14,350 nt of DNA from Desulfobacteraceae bacterium UBA5852. Its GTDB lineage: Bacteria; Desulfobacterota; Desulfobacteria; Desulfobacterales; UBA5852. The stretch spans positions 1 to 14,350 of the forward strand of contig DJGG01000266.1 of the NCBI GenBank assembly GCA_002432195.1. Direction: 5' to 3'. Position numbers and translations under genes: made by a program. Shown piece by piece: positions 7,782 to 14,222 of this stretch. A model generated the notes under the pieces. It had not been told where the DNA came from. It did not search any database and saw nothing but the letters and a program-made list of their open reading frames with translations. Position 1 is the stretch's first letter; each line of letters begins with the position of its first letter.

Positions 7782-8423
7782 CTAGTTCTCGTAAAGGACC
7801 GCCAGGATGGTGGCCCGGCCGCCGAGCCCCGCGATCTGGTGCGGTGTGGTGGAGAGGTAGTAGACGCTGTCGCCGGGCTCCAGCGTGAAGCGGTCCTCGC
7901 CGATGCGCATGGCCACGACCCCCTCCAGCACGTAGATGAACTCCTCGCCCGCGTGGACCGAGAGGTCCTCCTCGGGATTCTCCTCCAGTTGCACCAGGAG
8001 CGCCTCCATGTGGCGCCCCTTCACCTCCGGAGCCAGGCTCTTGTAGGTGTAAAGCTTTTTCTTCCCGGCCTTGGCCGTGGAGCGCGCGACGACCTTCTGT
8101 TCGCTGCGGCGGGTGATGGAATAGAGCCGGTCCCCCACCCCCGACACCAGGCGCCCGAAGGCCGCGTCCAGGGCCTTGGAGAGCTTGATCACCGTGCCCA
8201 GCTGGGGCAGGATCTGGTTGCTTTCGATGCCTTCCAGCATGGCGACCTCGAAGCCGGTGAGCTCCGAGAGCTCCCTTACGGACAGGCCCTTGTCCTCCCG
8301 CAGGCGGCGGACCCGCTGGCCGATGGCCTCCACCAGGAGGTCCCGGGAAGGCGCGTCGATCTTGCCCGTCAGGCCTTCGAAATAGTCCACGTTGATGTGG
8401 GGAGTGAAGTCCTTTTTCTCCAT
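7782..8423 (-). CDS. XRE-family transcriptional regulator with C-terminal cupin sensor domain
   Basis: A 213-residue DNA-binding regulator. Residues about 34-92 form a helix-turn-helix of the XRE type (IGQRVRRLREDKGLSVRELS, then a recognition segment containing AMLEGIESN). Residues about 137-212 form a cupin barrel, with HAGEEFIYVLEG (157-168) and LEPGDSVYYLSTTPHQI (181-197). The first cupin motif has one His where metal-binding cupins often have two, so ligand rather than catalytic metal binding is more likely. A basic linker (AKAGKKK, 117-123) joins the domains. The ATG follows GAGGAG; the open frame upstream to 8531 is not supported. Such proteins commonly control amino-acid, amine or acyl metabolism. 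Its place between the lyase and acetoacetyl-CoA synthetase genes suggests local control; the ligand is unknown. Confidence 0.88.
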   Translation of the reverse strand: MEKKDFTPHINVDYFEGLTGKIDAPSRDLLVEAIGQRVRRLREDKGLSVRELSELTGFEVAMLEGIESNQILPQLGTVIKLSKALDAAFGRLVSGVGDRLYSITRRSEQKVVARSTAKAGKKKLYTYKSLAPEVKGRHMEALLVQLEENPEEDLSVHAGEEFIYVLEGVVAMRIGEDRFTLEPGDSVYYLSTTPHQIAGLGGRATILAVLYEN

Positions 8424-8513
8424 GGTCTGCTCCTCGTCTGGGCGGGATCCGCGCGGCAGCCCCGGCCGGAAGGTTCCTCGGCCGGCGATCCGGGCGCGCC
8501 CGTCCTGGAGGCG

Positions 8514-8528
8514 GCCCGCCGGTCGGTT
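8514..8528 (-). promoter_or_regulatory. Candidate TetR-type operator half near XRE-cupin promoter
   Basis: The plus-strand sequence CCGGTCGGTT (8519-8528) is identical over 10 bases to the core of the palindrome upstream of the tetR gene. The 14-base window 8514-8527 matches an idealised ACCGACCGGTCGGT palindrome at 11 positions. It sits just downstream of the predicted -10, a position where bound repressor would block transcription. Only one half-site is good, so this is tentative. Confidence 0.3.
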
Positions 8529-8536
8529 CAAGAGCG

Positions 8537-8565
8537 GTTATACGCCCGGCAGCCGGGGGAGGCAA
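8537..8565 (-). promoter_or_regulatory. Candidate sigma70 promoter for the XRE-cupin gene
   Basis: On the minus strand TTGCCT (8560-8565) is followed after 17 bases by TATAAC (8537-8542), which is 5 of 6 to the -10 consensus. The predicted leader is about 105 bases. The -35 lies inside the hairpin that follows the lyase gene, so termination and initiation signals overlap. Confidence 0.45.
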
Positions 8566-8588
8566 CCCGCAGGGGGGCGCCTCCCCCG
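8554..8588 (-). terminator. 10-bp GC hairpin downstream of the lyase gene
   Basis: The arms CGGGGGAGGC (8554-8563) and GCCTCCCCCG (8579-8588) pair perfectly around a 15-base loop, starting about 19 bases after the lyase stop. There is no U-tract on the minus strand. Together with the promoter that overlaps it, it probably marks the 3' end of the tetR-to-lyase transcript. Confidence 0.42.
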
Positions 8589-8607
8589 CCCTCCGGACAG
8601 CGGCGCG

Positions 8608-9777
8608 TCAGGCGGGCCGGAAGCGCTCCGGCAGCACCGCCTGGGGGGCCCACTCGGCCGGCAGCTTCTGGTCCGGCCGTTCGCCGAACTTGGCCTTGAG
8701 CTTCTTCAGGCCGGGGCGCGCGAACTCGGGATGCCCCGCCTTGAGGGTCCGGCCGTTGATCACCGCCTCGCTGCGCAGGCGGTGCCCCACGGTGCGCTCC
8801 AGCTGGCGCCCCAGCCAGAGCACCCGGTCCACGTCGTAGCCGTGGGCGATGCCCATCTCGTCGATCTGCACCAGCATGTCCTCCAGGCAGGTGAGCCCCA
8901 CGTAGCGCGGGTCCTCGTAGTAGTATTCCCCGGTGCCGGGCACGGGGCAGTCGTCCAGGAAATTGGCCGGCTGCCCCCCCAGGCCCCCCAGGGTGCCCTC
9001 GAAGTGGCGGATTCCAGCCTGCAGCGCCGCCAGCACCGAGGCCGAGGCCACGCGCTTGGTTTCGTGAAAGTGGGCGATGTGCACGGAGGTGTCCGGAATG
9101 GCGTCCAGGATCATGGAAAAATAGCGGTAAACCTCCGGAGCCGAGGCGCTGCCGTCGTGATCGGCGTGCTCGATGTCCGTGGCCCCGATCTCCAGCCAGC
9201 GCTTGCTGAACTCCACGGCGTCCTTCATATCCGTGGCCCCGGCGATGGGGCTGCCCCAGATGGTGCTCACCGTTCCGCACATCTGCATGCCGGCGTCGCG
9301 GCACTTGCGGATGGCCCGCTCGCACTCCTTCCAGTATTCCGGCAGCGTCAGGCCCGAGTTGGCAAAATGGTGCTCCTCCTCGGTGGAGACCATCATCAGG
9401 CAGCGGTCCGGCCCGATGCCCCGCTCCCGCAGGGCGATGGCCCGGTCCACGGCGGGCTCCCGGATGGTCACCACCGTGATGGTGAGGTCCTGCGGGTCGA
9501 TGCCGCGCTTGGCGCAGCTTTTCCGGAAGCGCTCGCTGCGCAGGTGCGCCAGAACCTCTTCGGCATCGCTGAACTGGGGCATGAGATAGGGATTGCCCAG
9601 GTTGGTGACCTCGATGTTGCGGCAGCCGGCGAAAATCATCTCCTCGGCATAGAAGATCTTGGCGCGCGTGGAGACGAACTTTTCCAGGTGCTGGAACCCG
9701 TCGCGCACCGTGATGTCCCCCAGGGTGATCTTGCGGGGCATGCGCGGGAAGATTTTCCAGTAGTCGTATTCGCTCAT
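8608..9777 (-). CDS. HMG-CoA-lyase-like TIM-barrel enzyme with altered catalytic loop
   Basis: A 389-residue member of the HMGL-like (DRE-TIM) family, longer than the roughly 300 residues of typical HMG-CoA lyases because of a C-terminal extension (about 335-389). Conserved features are Arg25-Asp26 in TVRDGFQ, the FVSTRAK segment, Glu56 in NIEVT, and the metal-binding His236 and His238 in HFHETK, which align with the HCHD motif. The signature loop that reads GLGGCP in HMG-CoA lyases reads GLGGQPANFLDDCP here, so the catalytic Cys position is Gln269, with a Cys eight residues later (Cys277). The family role is retro-Claisen cleavage of a 3-hydroxy-3-methylglutaryl-type CoA ester to acetyl-CoA and a 3-oxo acid. 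Context supports this, but the substitution leaves substrate and chemistry open. AAGGAGG about 9 bases upstream sets the ATG. Confidence 0.85.
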   Translation of the reverse strand: MSEYDYWKIFPRMPRKITLGDITVRDGFQHLEKFVSTRAKIFYAEEMIFAGCRNIEVTNLGNPYLMPQFSDAEEVLAHLRSERFRKSCAKRGIDPQDLTITVVTIREPAVDRAIALRERGIGPDRCLMMVSTEEEHHFANSGLTLPEYWKECERAIRKCRDAGMQMCGTVSTIWGSPIAGATDMKDAVEFSKRWLEIGATDIEHADHDGSASAPEVYRYFSMILDAIPDTSVHIAHFHETKRVASASVLAALQAGIRHFEGTLGGLGGQPANFLDDCPVPGTGEYYYEDPRYVGLTCLEDMLVQIDEMGIAHGYDVDRVLWLGRQLERTVGHRLRSEAVINGRTLKAGHPEFARPGLKKLKAKFGERPDQKLPAEWAPQAVLPERFRPA

Positions 9778-9912
9778 GGCGGCGTTCCTCCTTGGGCCCC
9801 GGGAGCGACGGGGTCGCCCGGGGGGTTGGGTCCGGCCGCGCCGGCCGCGGATCCTGGCGACGGATTTCCGGCGGCGGCACGGTCTGGCCCGCGCTGACCG
9901 CGGGCGTATCAC
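9778..9912. other. 135-bp intercistronic gap with bulged hairpin
   Basis: The gap between the carboxyltransferase stop and the lyase start holds an 11-bp stem with a 2-base bulge: CCCCGGG-AG-CGAC at 9797-9809 and GTCGCCCGGGG at 9813-9823. It lies just upstream of the lyase Shine-Dalgarno sequence without masking it. No promoter was recognised. It may protect or process the polycistronic RNA. Confidence 0.35.
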
Positions 9913-11538
9913 TTAAAAACGGAAGTTGCCGAAACCCGGCTCCCCGATGGGCTTGAGCAGGCTGACCTCGAAGGCCATGGCCAGCCAGTCCCGGATTTCG
10001 GCGAACTTCAACACACGGTCGGTAAGCAGCCGGGCCCCGCAGTAGAACGGATGCGCCTCGCCGTCGTACTTGGCGATCATCGCGTCCCGGAAGTCCTGCT
10101 TCTCCGCGTCGCTCATGGGGCGGCCCTGGGCCTCGCGCTTGCGTTCCTCGATGGACAAAAGCACGCCGGCGGCGCTGCGCCCGCTCATCACGGAGGTGCG
10201 CGCCCGCATGGTGGAAAACAGGAAGTGCGGCCGGTAGGCCCGCCCGCACATGCCGTAGTTGGCCGCGCCGTTGTCCGGCCCGATGACCAGCTGGATCCGC
10301 GGCACCTGGGCGCAGGAAACCGCCCGCACCATGTCCGCGCCGTACTTGCCGATGCCCATGTGCTCGGACTCCGAGCCCACCATGTAGCCCGGCGAACTCT
10401 GGACGAAAAGCAGGGGCACCTTCTCCTGGCTGCAGCGCACGATCCATTCCGTGGCCTTGCGGGCGGCCTCCACGAAGATGATCCCCACCCCGTTGGAGGC
10501 CACCACCCCCACGGGCAGGCCCTTGAGCCGCAGCTTGCCCGTGACGATGTTGTCCCCCCGGCCGCCCATGGCGTAATCGCGCTTGGTTTCGGTGAACATG
10601 CCGTCGTCGGCCACGGCCCGCAGGAACCCGCGGACGTCGATGCCCTGGTGCACCGTGGCCGGCATGCCCCCGTAGAGGTCGCTCACCGGCACCAGGGGCG
10701 GTCGCTCGGCGTAGCGGTGGCTGTGGAGTTTCTGGGGCGGCTCCAGGCAGAGGAGCTCCCGCACGATGGCGATGCCCTCGGCCTGGCTGACGCAGAAATG
10801 GTCGGCGCCCCCCGAAATCTGGGTGTGCACCCGCGCCCCGCCCAGGTCTTCGGCCGAGATCACCTCCCCGGTGGCCATCTTCACCAGGGGCGGACCCCCC
10901 AGGAAGGAGTAGGCCTGGCGGTCGATCATCACCGACTGGCAGGCCATGAAGACGATGTAGGCCCCCCCGGCCGTGTTGCCGCCGGTGCTCAGGGTGATTT
11001 GCTTGAGGCCCATGGCGCTCATGCGGGCCATGTTGTAGAACATGGAGCCGAAGTGCTGGTCGTCGGGGAAGACATCGGCCTGCATGGGCAGGTAGGCCCC
11101 GCCGCTGTCGGCGATGTAAACGCAGTTCAACCCGCAGCGCTCGGCGATGGCCTGGGCGCGCATGTGCTTCTTGAGGGTGATGGGGAAGTAGGTGCCGGCC
11201 TTGACCCGGCTGTCGTTGGCCAGGATCATGGTCCAGTTGCCGTGGATCTTCCCCAGGCCGGTGACCAGCCCGCCGCAAGGGACGTCCTCCGCCCCGGGGT
11301 AGCCCATGCCGAAGCCGGCCAGGCGGCTCAGCTCGAAAAACATCGTCCCGGGGTCCACCAGGTCCGCGATCAGTTCCCGCACGGGACGCTTGCCCTGCTG
11401 GGCCAGGCGCTCCACGGCCTTCTGGCCCCCGGGCCACAGGGCCGCGTGGACCCGCTCGTCCAGGAGGCGCTCCTCGCTTTCCCAGAAGGCGCGGTTGCTG
11501 TTGCTCTCGGCGGCGGCCTCGGGTGTCATGGCGCTCAT
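9913..11538 (-). CDS. Acyl-CoA carboxyltransferase, methylcrotonyl-CoA carboxylase beta-like
   Basis: A 541-residue crotonase-fold carboxyltransferase, the usual length of methylcrotonyl/geranyl-CoA carboxylase beta subunits. The N-terminal half has ADSGGAYLPMQADVFPD (143-159), the oxyanion segment GGNTAGGAY (186-194) and FLGGPPLVKMATGEVISAEDLGG (212-234), all closely like MCC beta. The C-terminal half has SSPGYMVG (381-388), ANYGMCGRAY (426-435) and the FGNFRF ending, but differs from MCC beta in several conserved spots (ITGFMVG becomes SPGYMVG; GSYGAGNYG becomes PDNGAANYG; MGGEQAA becomes MSGRSAA). It would transfer carboxyl from carboxybiotin to an enoyl-CoA gamma position. The partner biotin carboxylase/carrier subunit is absent from the window. 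The gene starts 4 bases after the hydratase stop, its GAGGAG lying in the hydratase end, so the two are translationally coupled. Another ATG lies three codons inside. Confidence 0.88.
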   Translation of the reverse strand: MSAMTPEAAAESNSNRAFWESEERLLDERVHAALWPGGQKAVERLAQQGKRPVRELIADLVDPGTMFFELSRLAGFGMGYPGAEDVPCGGLVTGLGKIHGNWTMILANDSRVKAGTYFPITLKKHMRAQAIAERCGLNCVYIADSGGAYLPMQADVFPDDQHFGSMFYNMARMSAMGLKQITLSTGGNTAGGAYIVFMACQSVMIDRQAYSFLGGPPLVKMATGEVISAEDLGGARVHTQISGGADHFCVSQAEGIAIVRELLCLEPPQKLHSHRYAERPPLVPVSDLYGGMPATVHQGIDVRGFLRAVADDGMFTETKRDYAMGGRGDNIVTGKLRLKGLPVGVVASNGVGIIFVEAARKATEWIVRCSQEKVPLLFVQSSPGYMVGSESEHMGIGKYGADMVRAVSCAQVPRIQLVIGPDNGAANYGMCGRAYRPHFLFSTMRARTSVMSGRSAAGVLLSIEERKREAQGRPMSDAEKQDFRDAMIAKYDGEAHPFYCGARLLTDRVLKFAEIRDWLAMAFEVSLLKPIGEPGFGNFRF

Positions 11539-11542
11539 GGGG

Positions 11543-12325
11543 TTATTCTCCTCGGTAGACCGGTTTGCGTTTTTCCCGGAAGGCGGCCAGGCCTTCCAGG
11601 CGGTCCTTGGTGGGGATGGTCACCCAATAGGCGTTGGACTCGATGGCCAGCCCCGTGTGCAGGTCGACCTCCAGCCCCTTGTCGATGGCGTACTTGGCCT
11701 GCTCGATGGCGATGGGGCCGGTTTCGGCGATGGCCGCCGCCAGGGCCTCCCAGGCCGCCGGCAGGCCTTCCAGGGGGTGCACCTGGTTCACGAGACCCAT
11801 CGCCAGGGCTTCCTCGGCCCCCACGCGCCGGCCGGTGAAGATCAGCTCCTTGGCCTTACCGCGCCCCACCAGCCGCGGCAGGCGCTGGGTGCCGCCGGCC
11901 CCGGGGATGATGGCCAGGCGGGTCTCGGTGAGCCCCATGGTGGCCGTGGCCGCCGCCAGGCGCAGGTCGCAGGCCAGGGCCAGCTCGGTGCCGCCCCCCA
12001 GGGCCACGCCGTTGACGGCGGCGATGACCGGCTTGTTGAGGCCCTCGATCTGCGTGAAAAGGTCCCGGATGGTGTAGATAAACTCCTTGACCTGCAGGGG
12101 GGTGAAGGTCGCCCGCTCCTTCAGGTCGGCCCCGGCGCAGAAGGCCTTGTCCCCCGCCCCGGTGATCACCACCACCCGGACCTCGGGCCGGAAGCGCAGG
12201 GCCTCGATCTCGGCCTTCAGCGCCTGCAGAAGGGCGAAATTGAAGGCGTTCATGACCTCGGGCCGATTGAGGGTCAGGCGCACCAGCCCCTCCCGTTCCT
12301 CCTTCAGCAGCACCTCGTCCGCCAT
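11543..12325 (-). CDS. liuC: Methylglutaconyl-CoA hydratase-like enoyl-CoA hydratase (AUH/LiuC type)
   Basis: A 260-residue crotonase. Catalytic glutamates are Glu114 (LGGGTELALACD) and Glu134 (TETRLAIIPGAGGTQRLPR), with the CoA/oxyanion segment CAGADLKERA at 63-72. The C-terminus is strikingly like mammalian AUH, the 3-methylglutaconyl-CoA hydratase: EVDLHTGLAIE and TIPTKDRLEG correspond nearly residue for residue, as does the EKRxPxYxGE ending. It should hydrate 3-methylglutaconyl-CoA (or a homologue) to the 3-hydroxy-3-methylglutaryl-type ester used by the lyase. The ATG has a strong GAGGAGGAGG about 8 bases upstream. The gene lies 16 bp after the acyl-CoA dehydrogenase and 4 bp before the carboxyltransferase. 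Of the four pathway enzymes this is the most canonical; a broader enoyl-CoA hydratase activity remains possible. Confidence 0.9.
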   Translation of the reverse strand: MADEVLLKEEREGLVRLTLNRPEVMNAFNFALLQALKAEIEALRFRPEVRVVVITGAGDKAFCAGADLKERATFTPLQVKEFIYTIRDLFTQIEGLNKPVIAAVNGVALGGGTELALACDLRLAAATATMGLTETRLAIIPGAGGTQRLPRLVGRGKAKELIFTGRRVGAEEALAMGLVNQVHPLEGLPAAWEALAAAIAETGPIAIEQAKYAIDKGLEVDLHTGLAIESNAYWVTIPTKDRLEGLAAFREKRKPVYRGE

Positions 12326-12341
12326 GGTGTTTCCCTCCTCC

Positions 12342-13490
12342 TCAACAGCCGATGTAGCGGGAGATGACCAGGCGCTGGATCTCCGAGGTCCCCTCCCCGA
12401 TGTCCAGCAGCTTCTGGTCCCGGTAGAAGCGCTCCACATGGTAGTCCTTCATCAGGCCGTACCCGCCGTGGATCTGCACGGCGTGGTTGGCCACCCGGCC
12501 CATGAGCTCGGAGCAGTAGAGCTTGGCCATGGCGGCCTCCTTGGCAAAGGGACGGCTGCGGTCCTTGAGCCAGCAGGCCTTGTAGAGCACGTTGCGGGCG
12601 CACTCCAGCTCCATGGCGCAGTCGGCCAGCTTGAAGGCCACGGCCTGGAACTTGGAGATGGCCTGGCCGAACTGCTGCCGCTGGCGGGCGTACTTGAGGG
12701 CCATCTCGTAAGCCCCCTGGGCGCCCCCCAGGCCCATGGCCCCGATGGACAGCCGCCCGCCGTCCAGGGTCTGGAGCATCTGGTGGAACCCGTCGCCGCG
12801 CTTGCCCAGGATGTTCTTCCCGGGCACCCGCACCTCGTCGAAGTAGAGCTCCGCCGTGTTGGAGGCGCGCCACATCATCTTGCCGTGCATGGGCTGGGCC
12901 TTGAAGCCCCGGGTGCCGTGCTCCACCAGGAAGCAGGTGTACTCGGGGCGCCCGCCCTCGCGGGTGCCGGTGATCGCCTGAACCGTCACCCCCAGGGACA
13001 TCTCGCAGGCGGCGTTGGTAATGAAGATCTTGGACCCGTTGAGCACCCAGTCCTCGCCGTCCCGGACGGCCGTGGTCTTGCTGCCCCCGGCGTCCGATCC
13101 GGCGGTGGGTTCGGTGAGGCCGAAGCCCCAGAGGGCCTCCCCCCGGCAGAGGGGCGGCAGGTAGCGGCGCTTCTGCTCCTCGGTGCCGAAGTAGTAAAGA
13201 GGCCCGATGCCCAGCGAATTGCCGGCGGCGATGGTGGCGGCCTGGGAGCCGTCCACGCGGGCGATCTCCTCCACGCCGATGATGTAGGAGATGTAGTCCA
13301 GCCCCTGCCCGTCGTAGGCCTCGGGGACAAACATGCCGAAGAGCCCGATCTCCCCCATCTTGCGGGTGAGTGCCGGCGAGAAGGTTTCCGTCGCGTCCAG
13401 CTCCAGCGCCACGGGGGTGATCTCGCTCTCGGCGAACTTGCGCACTTCCCTGCGGATCATGTCCTGTTCCCTGGTCAGGTCGAAATCCAC
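12342..13490 (-). CDS. Acyl-CoA dehydrogenase, short-chain-type active site
   Basis: A 382-residue FAD-dependent acyl-CoA dehydrogenase introducing the alpha-beta double bond and passing electrons to ETF. Motifs include GFGLTEPTAGSDAGG (122-136), the flavin-contacting segment IFITNA (155-160), RQQFGQAISKFQ (271-282) and QIHGGYGL (339-346). The catalytic base is Glu366 in IGEGTSEIQR, as in short-chain and medium-chain enzymes. Isovaleryl-CoA dehydrogenase instead uses a Glu in helix G with Ala or Gly at this place; here helix G reads LDGGRLSIG (242-250), with no Glu. The start is a GTG, set by GGGAGG five bases upstream; in-frame codons further upstream belong to the overlapping tetR region. 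The gene begins 2 bases after the tetR stop and is first in the enzyme run. Its position suggests a branched short acyl-CoA substrate; sequence alone does not settle which. Confidence 0.9.
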   Translation of the reverse strand: MDFDLTREQDMIRREVRKFAESEITPVALELDATETFSPALTRKMGEIGLFGMFVPEAYDGQGLDYISYIIGVEEIARVDGSQAATIAAGNSLGIGPLYYFGTEEQKRRYLPPLCRGEALWGFGLTEPTAGSDAGGSKTTAVRDGEDWVLNGSKIFITNAACEMSLGVTVQAITGTREGGRPEYTCFLVEHGTRGFKAQPMHGKMMWRASNTAELYFDEVRVPGKNILGKRGDGFHQMLQTLDGGRLSIGAMGLGGAQGAYEMALKYARQRQQFGQAISKFQAVAFKLADCAMELECARNVLYKACWLKDRSRPFAKEAAMAKLYCSELMGRVANHAVQIHGGYGLMKDYHVERFYRDQKLLDIGEGTSEIQRLVISRYIGC

Positions 13491-13492
13491 CG

Positions 13493-14098
13493 TTACCTCC
13501 CTTCGCAAGTGCTCCCTGGGGAGCCGTCGCCCCCCGCCTTCAGGCCCTGGATGACGAATTGCTCGTAAATCCGGGCGATGGCGTCCACGCTGAGGCGTCC
13601 CCCCGGTTTGAACCAGACGGCGCCGGAGTTGCACAGCGTCAGCATGGCGTAGGACAGGATCTTGGCGTCCTGGCCGGCGAAAACCCCCTGGGCGCAGCCG
13701 TCGCGGATGATCTCCTGGATGGTGCCCTCATAGGTGTCGCGCTTGGCCACGACGGCGGCGTAATGTTCGGGGGTGAGCCCCCGCAGCTCGCTGTTGGCGA
13801 TGAAGGTCTCCTTCTGGCGCATGAGGTGAAAGCGCACGTGGCTGCGCACGGCCGCCCGCATCCGGCCCTCCACGTCGGAAAGCCCGCTGAGCGTGCGGCG
13901 CAGGTGGGCCGTCAGGTCGTCCAGGGTGGTTTCGTGGATGTGGTAAAGGATGTTCTCTTTGCTGGGGTAGTGGTAGTAGATGCTGGCCTTCTGGATGCCG
14001 CAGCCGCGGGCGATCTCGCTGATGCTGGTGGCGAAATAGCCCTTGCGGTAGAAGAGGTCCACGGCTACCGCGATGATGGTCGCCTTCATGGTTACCAT
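13493..14098 (-). CDS. TetR-family transcriptional repressor
   Basis: A 201-residue TetR-type regulator. The N-terminal DNA-binding domain is clear: AVAVDLFYRKGYFATSISEI (about 10-29), then a helix-turn-helix reading GCGIQKASIYYHYPSKENIL (33-52). The C-terminal ligand domain (about 60-190) is helical and matches the type found in acyl-CoA-responsive repressors, but the ligand cannot be read directly. TetR regulators (LiuQ in some proteobacteria) are known to control branched-chain acyl-CoA catabolism, which fits the genes behind it. Its TAA stop lies within the Shine-Dalgarno to GTG interval of the dehydrogenase gene, so the repressor is the first gene of the operon and probably autoregulated. 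Start choice is uncertain: ATG at 14098 has a weak GCGAG upstream, while ATG at 14089 has none. Confidence 0.88.
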   Translation of the reverse strand: MVTMKATIIAVAVDLFYRKGYFATSISEIARGCGIQKASIYYHYPSKENILYHIHETTLDDLTAHLRRTLSGLSDVEGRMRAAVRSHVRFHLMRQKETFIANSELRGLTPEHYAAVVAKRDTYEGTIQEIIRDGCAQGVFAGQDAKILSYAMLTLCNSGAVWFKPGGRLSVDAIARIYEQFVIQGLKAGGDGSPGSTCEGR

Positions 14099-14166
14099 GG
14101 GAGCTCGCTTTCAGGACCGCCCGGCTCCCGGTCCGGGAAGCGGGCGGGTCCCGGCCGGCGTGGCCA

Positions 14167-14180
14167 ACCGACCGGTAGGT
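14167..14180 (-). promoter_or_regulatory. Candidate TetR operator palindrome
   Basis: ACCGACCGGTAGGT is a 14-base palindrome with one mismatched pair (positions 4 and 11). It lies 69 to 82 bases upstream of the tetR ATG and just downstream of the predicted transcription start. ACC/GGT-armed palindromes centred on CCGG are typical of TetR-type sites. Autorepression of the operon is inferred from position. Confidence 0.5.
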
Positions 14181-14192
14181 AGAATGACGGCT

Positions 14193-14222
14193 ATTCATTT
14201 CATGAAGGTGGATTTCTGTCAA
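14193..14222 (-). promoter_or_regulatory. Candidate sigma70 promoter for the tetR-dehydrogenase operon
   Basis: A perfect TTGACA (-35, 14217-14222) on the minus strand is followed after 17 or 18 bases by a weak -10 (AATGAA at 14194-14199 or ATGAAT at 14193-14198). The spacer contains a perfect 8-base palindrome, TTCATGAA (14199-14206), a second possible regulator site. The strong -35 and AT-rich setting in GC-rich DNA support a promoter; the -10 call is uncertain. Confidence 0.5.

Noticed and set aside
8528..11437. Minus-strand open frame spanning the lyase and carboxyltransferase genes in another phase
   Set aside because: Its product is rich in Gly, Arg, Pro and His without any domain, while the two real frames beneath it carry full family motifs and ribosome binding sites.
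10051..11838. Long plus-strand open frame opposite the carboxyltransferase and hydratase
   Set aside because: It is the antisense shadow of two clear enzymes, with biased composition and no recognisable domain or ribosome binding site.
13491..13634. Upstream extension of the acyl-CoA dehydrogenase to an ATG
   Set aside because: These codons overlap the end of tetR and give an Arg/Pro-rich peptide. The GTG at 13490 with GGGAGG matches the usual acyl-CoA dehydrogenase N-terminus.
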